This document shows positions 9,590 through 21,500 of a DNA stretch of 64,000 nucleotides, piece after piece. The position numbers and the translations under genes are program-made. Source of the stretch: Gammaproteobacteria bacterium (GTDB taxonomy: Bacteria; Pseudomonadota; Gammaproteobacteria; HTCC5015); NCBI GenBank assembly GCA_028284675.1, contig JANQRI010000004.1, forward strand, positions 1 to 64,000. Reading direction: 5' to 3'. Below the pieces are notes generated by a model that saw nothing but the letters and a program-made list of their open reading frames with translations, did not search any database and was not told the origin of the DNA. The stretch's first letter is position 1; each line of letters begins with the position of its first letter.

Positions 9590-12500
9590 TTATCCCGTCA
9601 CTTCCAATACATCTTTTTGTCTGTGAAGCTCTTTGTTTATATCTGACCGATCGAACACATAACCCAGCTGCTCAGCCAGCTCAATTGTTTTCTGATCAAA
9701 TTTGCCCAGCATATCTTTATGTGCCTCCCAGGCATTGGCATAAGCAGCTTCAATCTTGTTATGTTTGGAAAAATTTGGATCGCCAATCGGTATTGAATGT
9801 TGGTGCAAACCATCGGTCATCCGGTCGCCTTCATAAGGATTCAGCATGGATTCTTCGAAAGGCACATTCAAAAATCGACATAAGGCCTGCATATTTTCTG
9901 CAGGATCAGACACCAGCTGCTCATAATGCAGCTGCAACTGCCGGTGCGGAGGAATACCCTGTAAAAACCCGGCAATATTGCTGTTCATTTTATGCCAGAG
10001 CCGGCCGGCATATTCCCAGGCATCCCCTTCAATCGAGAATAACTTGTCAAAGCGATTACGCACAAAAGACTCGGCAACCGATAATGGGTGCCGAATCAGG
10101 TGAATATATAAAGGTGACTCGGAAAGCTGTTCAGCACGCTGCAAAATATCCGACTCAAGTGCATATGTCGGTGATTTATCAACCACGTAACGCTCTCCCG
10201 CAAGACGCTGTAACAACGTGTAGGTTTCAGCAACCGAAATTCCATCTGCCTGTAATGTCTCAAGCTGTGCAACACCGTTCTCTGTAGAAATTTTCTCCAG
10301 TTCGGTTAATGCTTTAATCAAACCTTCGCGCAAATACTTTTGATTGGCTTTAAGCAACTCTTCATTCCACTGAGTCAGGGTATCGTAAGGCAATAAATGC
10401 AATTCCGGCGGAGAGAAAATCGATGAGTGCCCGGCCATCATGACTCTAAGCAAGGTTGACCCAGCCCGTGGAGTGCTCAACACATAAACCAGTGGCTTGC
10501 GTGTCTGCTGATTATTAATATAAACCGGTGCAGATCGATCAGGCGATTCAGGCTGTATATTCTGCACCGGGGTATTATTTACTTCAGTATCTGCGGATTC
10601 CTGTAAAGCCGGCTGTTTGACGTCGGTGCCGCTGCCAATTTCACCTTCCAGATAAGCAGTCAGCTTTGTCAGATTATTATATTCGAGCATTTCGTTGGGA
10701 TATAAACGCAAACCATACTGCTCTTCGATTTGCTCAATGATTTTCATTGCCAAAATTGAGTCCAGCCCCATCTCCCAAAACTCGGTGCTTGAATCAATAT
10801 CCGCTTCGGCAATGCCTGTAACCTCTGATAATTTTTCACATAGAAACGCGTTGATCTCGGATGTGGAATTTTGCTGCACCTGCTCAGTTGCCGATTCCTG
10901 CACCGGTGCTTTTTCAGTTGTCACCGCCTGCAACTCACTGCTTAAATAAGCAGTGAGTTTTGACAAATTGTTATACTCCAACATTTCATTGGGATATAAG
11001 CGTAAACCATAATGACTTTCGATCTGCTCAATGATCTTCATCGCTAAAATCGAATCCAGCCCCATTTCCCAGAATTCAGTAACCGCATCAATCTCGGCCT
11101 CTGCGATACCGGTCACTTCGGATAACTGCGCACGCAGAAAATCATTGATATCAACACTCTGTGTTGCTGCAACAGATGCGCTCTTAGGCGCTTCCGTTAT
11201 TTCCTGTATATCGTCCGGCTTCACCTCTTTTGTTTCGGGTTTATTAGCCTGCATCAGTTCACGATGATTGACAGACAGACTTGTATGACGACTTTGTAAA
11301 CGATAATAGCCAGCCGTTCTTGCTTTACTCACACCCAACCTTGTATCGACCTGCTCCTGATAGCCTGCAAGTACAATTGTAGAGGCACTTCGGCTACTTA
11401 ATACTGCATCAAATGCCCGCAGACCATATTTATTTTTTAGAGGAACAAGGCCAAACTCTTTTGTGATCCATGCCTTGGTTGCCTCATCGGTTGTCATCGC
11501 ACCATCACGCCATAACGGCCAGTTAATCGCGCGCGTCAGCCCGTATCGTTCCTGCCGCTGAACCTGTGCATTTCGATATCCGGCAAAATGATCCAGAAAA
11601 CTGTTTGCGTAAGCATAATCACACTGACCGACATTACCCATTACACCGACAATAGAAGAAAATAATATAAATAGATCCAACTCTGTATTTGCCAATGCCG
11701 CATCCAGATTAAGTGTACCTTTAACTTTCGGAGCAATAACTTTTTCGATTTGTTGCAGATTTTTATTACTGATATAAGCATCCTGCAATACACCTGCAGT
11801 ATGCAGAACACCATTAATCGAACCAAAATTTTCAATAGCAGCATTAACCAATGCATCCGCCTGAGAGCGCTCTGCAATATCCGACTGCAGGTAAATTGCC
11901 TCCCCCCCATCACGACGAAGTTCATCAAGAAATGCATGAATATCACTGCCTGCCGGTGAGCGTCCGCTTAACACCAGTTTCGCCTGGTAGTGTTTTGCCA
12001 AATAACCGGCGAATAAACGCCCCAAACCACCGAAACCTCCGGTAATCAGATAAACACCGTTCTGCCTAAGCGTTGTTTGCCCCGGCAAATCTGTGAACAC
12101 TGCATCCACAAACTCCGGGATCTCACGTTCCCCTGCTTTATAACGGATATCTTCCGAACCTTGTGCAACAGTTTGCAGCTCACGCATAATCAGTTCGGCG
12201 ATATAAGCAGCCCGTGCCGGTGTATCATCACCTTCAACCGCAACCTCAATATTCTTTATTTTTAAACGTGGCAACTCATACGCAACCGTTTTCAAAAAAC
12301 CACTCATCGCCTGAAAATATGGATCCGTCGAATCAGAGTTACTGGTATGCACATAGAGAAACGGAATATCCTGCTCCGGCTTGTTAGCCATCAAAGCCTG
12401 CACACAATGAAAAACCGAATACAACCCTGCATCCAATGCCTGTTTATCTGAAAACTCACCTTTAGACCAGCAATGAACAATTCGCTGTAAATTTAAATCT

Positions 12501-15500
12501 TTATTATCCAGATCTTCAAATAATCGGACGAAGTGTGTCGCATCTGACGGATTGATACTTACGGTATTCGCATCATGCCAAATATAAGCATCACCCGGGA
12601 AAACACGATAGCAGGTACCAGAAGATACAGACTGATGCAATTGCTCTGATAAATCAGTGCCCGTATCGAATAATAAAGTATCACCAGAACCAGGACTGAC
12701 GACCGGATCAACTTCTAATGGCACCGGACTCCAATCAACTGATTTATACAATAACTGCGCGGCATCCAGTGCAACTTCAGTCACAGCATCCGGCTGTTGC
12801 GCTATCGGTTTACAAAGACAACCTTCCACATTGAAAATCACTTCCCCGGCGGATGAAATTGCGGTCAGATCATATGCCTTATCTTCCGGGTCTTTATCAA
12901 AAGTATTTCTTGCCGGCTGCAAATAAAGGTACTTGACCGCTGAGGGTTCACCGGACAATACAAGATGCCCGATTTCGAAAGGCACCATTAGCATACTATT
13001 ATCCTGATATCGGGTACCAAGCAAATAACTCAGCGTTGAAAAACCCAAATCGATCACAAGAGGCAGAGCCAGCTCGTCTTTCGTTGCTGCTGCCGGCATA
13101 TTAATATCTACAAGAATCCGGTTCTTGCTGCATTGAATGGTATTTATCGCATTGACAGGTTTTCCATCGAATATTGCTTCAGCTCTTAAACCTTGCATCA
13201 GGCTTTCAACATCAACTACTGTCTGGCACTGCTCTTTGAGAGCATCGATGTTAATAATTTCAATTGCCTGTTTGGCTTCAGGCAAGGTTTTTAAGTGTAT
13301 GGTACCCTGAGCAACAACCTCTTCTTTATCTGAAACTGCAAGTGTTTCAAATTCAAGCCGCCTATGGTCATTATCAGGATAAAGCCTGGTATTTAATGCG
13401 AGCGGCTCTTCCACCGAAATCACCGGTTCGGACCAGCTCAGGTTACTCATATAAGTAACTTTTTGGTCACCGGCCGCCAGCTCAGCAGCCAATTTTGCCA
13501 TTTGCAGCATTAGCGGACCGGATAGTCGATTATCAGCGGTTTTTAAATGATGCTGTCTATAACAAAATTCCGAATCGATTTTTTTCGTATATTGGATATG
13601 GGCCAGTGTCGACTCATTTTTATCAAGCAACGGATGCAATCCGACTTCAGCAGCTTCTACCTTTTTCTCGGTTACCGCCGGCGTGATATCGGAAATCCAG
13701 TAGCGATTTTGTGCGAATGGGTATAAAGGCAGTGATATTCTTCGTGGGCGTGGCTGCTCAACATATAGAAGCTCCCAATCTATATCTGCACCGGAAACCC
13801 AAAACCTGGAAAGTTTTGCCAAATTGCGATGCCTGATAAAAACATCAATAATATCGACCGCTTCATTACCGCTTAATAACCAATCATATCGATCACTATC
13901 AGCTTTTGCATTCCCTTTAAATACACTTTCCGGAATACCTGACCCGTCAGCCAGTACTGATAATATTTCAAGCAGTTGATTTGCATCTTTAAACACTATC
14001 GCAACGCGTTCATTCATTGCTTCGCGACCGGCTTGCAGAGTATAAGCCATATCGGTTAAATCAGGCACTGTTTCCGATGCAATTTGTTTTTTCAAAAAGA
14101 CCTGCCAACGCCTAATAAGCTCTGCAAGGCGCTCATCATTTTTTGCCGACAGCAAAAACAGGTAATCATTTTGCTGGGGCAATGATTCACGAACCGGTGA
14201 TTGATATTCTTTTAAAATGATATGCGCATTCGCACCGCCGGCACCGAATGAACTGATTCCGGCCGAGCGCTCGACTGTGGCAACTTCACCATTTACTGAT
14301 AACTCCGGCTGCTCCCACTTTTCGAGCGCACGTTGCACAGTGAACTGGGTATCAGAAAAATCGATATTTGAATTCAAGGTTTCAGAATGAATGGATGGCA
14401 CCAGTGTCTGGTGTTTCATTTGCAATAATACTTTACTGATTGACGCCATTCCGGCAGCAGACTCCAGGTGGCCGATATTCGATTTTACCGAACCAATCGC
14501 ACAGAACTGCTTATCTTCCGTATGCTCGCCAAAAGCACTGCTTAAACCACTGATCTCTATCGGATCACCCAATGCGGTTCCGGTACCATGCGCTTCGATA
14601 TAGCTGATGTGCCGGGGATCTATATCTGCTGATTCCAATGCCTTTTTAATCAATAAGCCCTGACGTTGCGGATTAGGCACAGTATAACCATTGGTTTTTC
14701 CGTCATGATTCACTGCGGTCGCAGCAATTAAGCCGTAAATATTATCACCGTCTTTTTCGGCCTCACTCAGTGGTTTTAAAATAACCGCACCGACACCTTC
14801 ACCCGGCACAAAACCGTCTCCACCTTCACCAAAGCTATGACAACGACCATCAGAAGACGTCATATTCATTTGCGCATGCAACAAATATTTATTTGGGTGC
14901 AAAGACAGGTTTACGCCACCCACAATTGCCATACGACATTCACCCTGGCGAATACTTTCAACGGCAGTATGCGCGCATGTCAGCGACGATGAACACAGCG
15001 TATCAATCGCCATACTTGGCCCATTGATGTTAAGAAAATAAGATACCCGGTTGGCTATCGAACCGTAGGCCGAACCCAGTGCCACTGGTTTTCCCTGCAG
15101 GGCCTGCTCAGCGCCGTATAATTGGTACTCTCCATACATGACACCGACAAATACTCCAACATTACCCTCACAACTGCGCTGCAATCCGAGTCTCGTGTAA
15201 CCTGCATCTTCGAGCGCTTCCCAGGCCACCTGGAGAAACTGCCTTTCCTGCGGGTCCATAATTTGTGCTTCAGTCGGTGATATATTAAAGAATAGCGGGT
15301 CAAATTTATCAGCATTATCGATAAAACCGCCCCAACAGTTTTTAAGGCCGTAACGTTCAGGATCCCAACGTGAAGCCGGTACTTCGCTGATGCAATCCCG
15401 GCCTTCTTTTAAATTTTCCCAAAGCTGAGACATATTATTTGCCATCGGGTAACGACCGCTTAACCCGATAATAGCGATTGGTTCATCATTTTTTTGTGAT

Positions 15501-18500
15501 CTACTGACTGCTCTTTTTCGTGATTCGCGATTGTCATCAACAGGCTTGATATTACCGGTGGTTTTCATCGCGCTTAACGGGAACGCAGACAGACCATCGC
15601 TGACAACTTTAATGGTCTCATCCCGGTGCTTATCAACAAAGTAACGCGCCAATTCCTTTAAGGTTTGACACTCAAATAAAACGGTCTTTGATACATTGGT
15701 AAAATGATTATCAATTTCACTGTTAATACTGTTGATCAACAGAGAGTTAATCCCGTAATCAATCAGCGGTGTATCAACATTTATTTTATAAACCGCAATT
15801 CCTGATAGTTTCGCATACATTTGTTGAAAGTAGTTCTCAACATTTTCAAGCAGCGCAGCATCTTCATAATAGCTACTGGATGAAATTTTTATTTCCTGAT
15901 GGAGGGGCATATCCGCTGTCTCTTCTTTTGTGTTCGTTGATATTTTTTCCGGTTCCCGATCGAACCAATGACGCTCTTTTAAAAAAGGGTATGTTGGTAA
16001 TGGTATTTTTTGGTTGGTTTTACAGACTTCCTGCCAATTAATATCTGAACCGGCTACCCACTTAGAAGCGATATCATCCAGCTTATGGTAATCAATATCC
16101 TGATTCACATCTGTATTTCGGGTGCTGCCGGTATATAAGCCCAAAAACATATTTTCGCCGGTACAAAATCTACCCAGGCGATCAATAAGCTCCTGGAGAT
16201 TATCGGCTATAATCGCAAGACGATATTGCATCGGCACTCTGCCCATTTGCAGCGTATGCGCAACAGCCCCAAGCTCTATATCCGTTATTTCTGCCAGGTG
16301 CTGTCGCAAACTTTTTGCATAAGCACGCAACTGCGCTTCCGAAGCGGCCGACAGTACAATCAGTTGAGGACCCGTTTCTATTTCAGAAAAATTATTTTTA
16401 TAGGACTCAACAATTGCATGCCCATTGGAACCGGTTGCACCAAAACCATTAATTAATGCACGCACCGGGAAATTTTGTTGCTTTTGCTGAGGATCAACAG
16501 TAGACCAGGCACTCAATTCACGATTAATGTAAAGCCCGGAATCATCAAGTTCCAATAAAGGATTAACCGGATCACAATCAATCGATGGCGCCAACTGATT
16601 GTGCCGCATTTGCAACAGCACTTTCGTCAGCTGAGACATAAACGAGGCGGACTCCAGATGCCCAACATTGGGTTTTACCGAACCAATCGCACAAGTTTGC
16701 AGGTTATCTGTTTTAGCACAAAACACTTTCTTTAATGCATCAATCTCAGATGCATCGGCTAATGCGGCACCAGCCGCCGCAGACTCTACATAGCTAATAT
16801 CTGCTGACGATAAAGACGCTTTTTTCAGTGTCTGAGCGATGGATTGCGCCTGGTTTTCGGAAGACGGCATCCCATAACGCGGGGTTCTACCACTATGCGT
16901 GATCGCTGTCGTTTTCACAATGCCGTGTATATAATCCTCGGCTTTTTGCGCTGTATCCAATGAGCGAATCAATAAAGCCCCGACACCTTCACCAGGCACC
17001 CAGCCCGTGCCCGCAGCACCAAACGCCGAACTTTTTTCAGTACGGGAGAGTAAATTTAGGCCGCATAAATTATTTTGATGATACGGATGCGCAATTATAT
17101 TTACACCACCGACAATCGCTGCATCACACTCACCACGCCGCATACTCTCAACCGCCAGATGCAACGCCGTCAGTGCCGAAGAACAGGAAGTATCGATCGC
17201 AATACTCGGGCCCTGCAAATTAAAATAATGTGAAACACGATTTGCAATTGACGAATGGAATGAAAATGTCTTTTTCATATGCTCGGCATCCCAACCGTCC
17301 ATCGCGATACTCTGATAATCAGACCACATTGCGCCGACAAACACACCGACTCTGGGTGCCGTCGCCTGTAAAGAGTCGCCGGTATAACCGGCATTTTCCA
17401 GGCACTCCCAAACCACCTCCAAAAACAGCCGTTCCTGCGGATCAATTAGCCTTGCTTCCATCGGGGAAATATTAAACAGCAGGCTGTCAAACGTATCGAC
17501 ATGCGGCAAAAACCCTCCCCATTTACTGTAAGATTTTTCGTTTTCGCCTTCCGGGTTATAATAGGTTTCCACCCGCCAGCGCGATTCAGGCACTTCGGAA
17601 ATCGCTGACTCACCCTGCTTTAAAATCTCCCAAAATGCCTCGGGGTTGGCTGCCCCCGGATAGCGACCACTGACACCAATAATTGCAATATCCTTCTCCG
17701 GAGAGATGCTTGATTTTTCAGGCAAGCCTGAATTTAAAACATCGTCGGAAGATTGATCACCGGTGTAGTTATCCCATAAGGGACGTGACACAGCACCACT
17801 ATGCTGCCAGTGGCCGCAGACAAAACTATGCAACATCAGTTGCTGTGAATGTAATTTGAAATAAGATTCAATTTTATCGAACCGCATACCGCCTATCGGG
17901 CAAACACCGAGATCCAGTTCGGACTGGTGATCCATAAATAACTGGCCGATACGACCTGCTTCAAAATGCGCCAGCCGGACCCCATAGTTCCCATAATCCT
18001 GATTTATGGTGCTCAGATCGGCGACCAGAAAAATATTAAACTTTGATTTAATATAATGTGTGCGATTAAAAGGCACATGACAACTTTTGATATGCTTGTC
18101 TAAATCATCTATCTCTGTATTAACTACCAATAACGCATGCTTTTCAGGAATATATTTATAGATCCCTTCAGCCAGACCTTGGATTCCATCTGCTTTTACA
18201 TACACATACGCCTCCACCGAATAAATGCCGGCGGATGATGGGTAAAGTCTCGACAAACTTTTATTTGCATTTAGCGGTTGCAACGTTCCGAGTAATTTCG
18301 CCAAAGCCTGTAACGATACTGCGTGTTCACTGTATTCCCTTTGGCAGCTTCGCAACAAATAGTCATTATCAGGGTATTGAATATTATCCAGCGAAATTAC
18401 GCGACAATGATTGCTCTTACGAAGATAACGTTGCTCTGCGGTAATTTCCGCCAGCTCTTCTTTTGATAAAGTACTGTACGAACCCGTTTTATTGCTTGTA

Positions 18501-21500
18501 ACAATATCCTCAAGTGAACGATAAGTTTCTGGTTTAATATGATGCTCAGTCAGCGAAAGCGCACTATGAATGCCGTTTTGACCGTTCTCATCGGCAACAT
18601 GGTCATTTCCATCAACATAACCAGCCAACAGGCAATCCAGAAAACAATGTGTTTTATCCAATTTAAAATGATGCCTGATACGTGCAAAATCAGCTCCAGT
18701 TACCGGCATTGCGCCTATACTGCCTAGATTTTGATTTTTCAAAAGCAACTGCGACATATAACCTGCATCAAGCTCTACCAGTGTGGTTGATGCATCCGCA
18801 TAAAAAGGCTCAATTGCCGAATACTGCGCAATAAAAAACACGCAAAAGCCTGCTTTTCTGAAGATATCGTGATACGCATTATGAAAAAACGTATTATCTA
18901 TATGTGCATTTTCATCAATAGCCACCAGTGCATGATCAACAGGATGGTAATAATAGATACCTCCTGCTATTCCCTCGATACTTTGTGGCTTGATATATAA
19001 GTAAACCTGTACCGCATTCTTACCTCCACCGGAAGGATAAAGGTATTTTGTCTGACCATTCACTACGTGTTGCTTTAACAAACCAATCCATTGGCTAAAT
19101 TGAGACAAGCTTAATGCACGATTTGAAAATTGCGACTGCGTGGAAAACCGGTGAAATGCGGCCTGTGGTATTTGAGATTCCGGCAATGAAACCAGTTCGG
19201 GCGACTTTGGTATAACCGACAGATCTTTTTTCTGAGTAGATTCTTCGCCAGCATACCCAGTGTTATCTATATGAGCAGCAACATAAGAAGCGATTGCACC
19301 CACGTTAGGATCATCTAAAAAAACCTCAACCGGCACTTTTACTTTATACTGATCCTGAATTTTCTGTGCGATTTGTACCAATGTTAACGATGTAACCCCG
19401 ATATCAAATAAATCCTGCTCTAAATCAATATCCTCAACACTTAATGCCTCCTGCAAATATTTAATAATCCCGGTTTGTATATTATTTATATCTGAAATAT
19501 TTTCCGACTCACCAGCTGGTTTTTCGGGAACCGCATATTCATCAACTTGTTTGGACTTATTGATATCCTGGCCGGACTTATTTCTCTGACAGACCACATA
19601 ATGCGCGATTGCCGCTATTGTTGGCTCATCCAGAAACACCTCAACCGGAACTTTTACACCCTGCTGCTCATAAATTTTTTGTGAAATTTGCACCAGTGTC
19701 AATGATGTAACACCGATATCAAAAAGATCTTCATCCGGATTAATCTTTGTGATTCCTAAAGCACTCTCTAAATAAGCAGTGATAATTTCAACCATAAGGT
19801 CGTTATCAGGATTTTCAGCAGGCATCGATTTTGCTTCGGTCACCTCAGTCACCGGCCATGGCAGTGCCTTTCTATCTAACTTTCCATGCTCTGTGGTCGG
19901 CATGTTGTTCATAAAAACCACACCATTGGGCAGCATGTATTCCGGTAATGTTTTACGCAGCCTCTCTCTAACTGATTTTAGTGAAAAGTCACCACCTTTT
20001 TTACCGGACAAATAAGCCACCAACTTAGGGTCATCGCTATCCTGCTCCTGAACCAGCACTACCGCTTCTGTAACATATTCAATTTCCAGTAACGCCGTTT
20101 CAATTTCCTCCAACTCAATTCGCAACCCTCGAAGCTTAACCTGAAAATCAGCTCTGCCTAAGAACTCGATATTACCGTCTGGGAGATAACGGACCCTGTC
20201 CCCGGTTTTATATAAGCGTATTTTTTGCCCACCAGGTATATCCCAGTCGATAAACCTTTCCTGGGTTAATTCAGGTCGGTTTAAATAACCACGCGCCAGC
20301 TGCACACCACCAATATACAATTCACCCTCAATACCAACAGGCAGCGGCTTCAGATTTTCATCAAGAATATAAAGCTGAGTATTTGCAACCGGCTTACCAA
20401 TTGGCACAATCTGATCAGCATTTTTTTGACAATGCCAATAAGTCACATCGACCGCAGCTTCCGTAGGCCCATACAGATTATGCAACTCAGCCGGCAATGC
20501 ATCCAAAAATTTCTCCATCAGTTTATACGGCAAGGCTTCACCGCTGGTAAAAACTTTTTGCAATGATGTACAGCTGGCTGCGGCAGGATCTTTCAGAAAC
20601 ACATTGAGCATTGACGGCACGAAATGACAAACAGTGACAGACTCTTTGCGAATCAATTCAATCAGATAATGCGCATCCTGATGGCCATGCGGTTTCGCAA
20701 GCACCAGTGTTGCACCTGTCATTAGTGGCAAAAAGAACTCCCATACAGAAACATCAAATGTGTAAGGCGTTTTTTGCAGTATCCGGTCATCTGCACCTAT
20801 TCGATATTGATCACGCATCCATAACAGGCGATTACAGATTGCGGCATGTGACAGCATACAACCCTTTGGTTTGCCGGTAGAGCCGGATGTATATATTACA
20901 TATGCCAGATTTTCCGGTGATCCGGAAACTACTGGGTTTTCGCCTGTAAGCCCTTCCACCAGATCATCATCAGAATCAATACAGAAAATTTTTGCGCTCA
21001 CAGACACAAGCTTTTGCTTTTGTGTAGAGCGGCTTAATATAATTCCAACACCTGCATCTTCCAGAATATAAGCAACCCTGTCTTCAGGGTTACCGACGTC
21101 AACCGGCAAATATGCAGCACCTGACTTTATAATCGCAAGCAATGCGATCACCATATCAGTAGAACGCTCCATAAATACCGCTACCGGCTGATCGGGGCCT
21201 GCACCTATTTTTCGCAAATGATGCGCCCATTGATTGGCTTTGCGATTTAGCTCCGCATAAGAAACCTGATTTTCATCAGATATCACTGCTGTTTTATCGG
21301 CATATTGAGTAACGATGCGCTCAATCCACTCATGCAGGCAAATATCATCCGGATAATCAACTGCTGTATGATTCCAATCCTGCGGTGGAAAACTTCGTGG
21401 CTCATCAGCAGATATACAAACGGTTTTTTTATCTGCCGGGATCAGATTTTTATAATATTCATGATTACGCCAATAAACCGGATGGCTTGCAAGCTTTTCG

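Noticed and set aside
9520..10287. Plus-strand open frame of 255 codons opposite the megasynthase sulfotransferase region
   Set aside because: Antisense to a domain with clear motifs; its composition (many His, Gln, Arg, Cys) is typical of a shadow frame.
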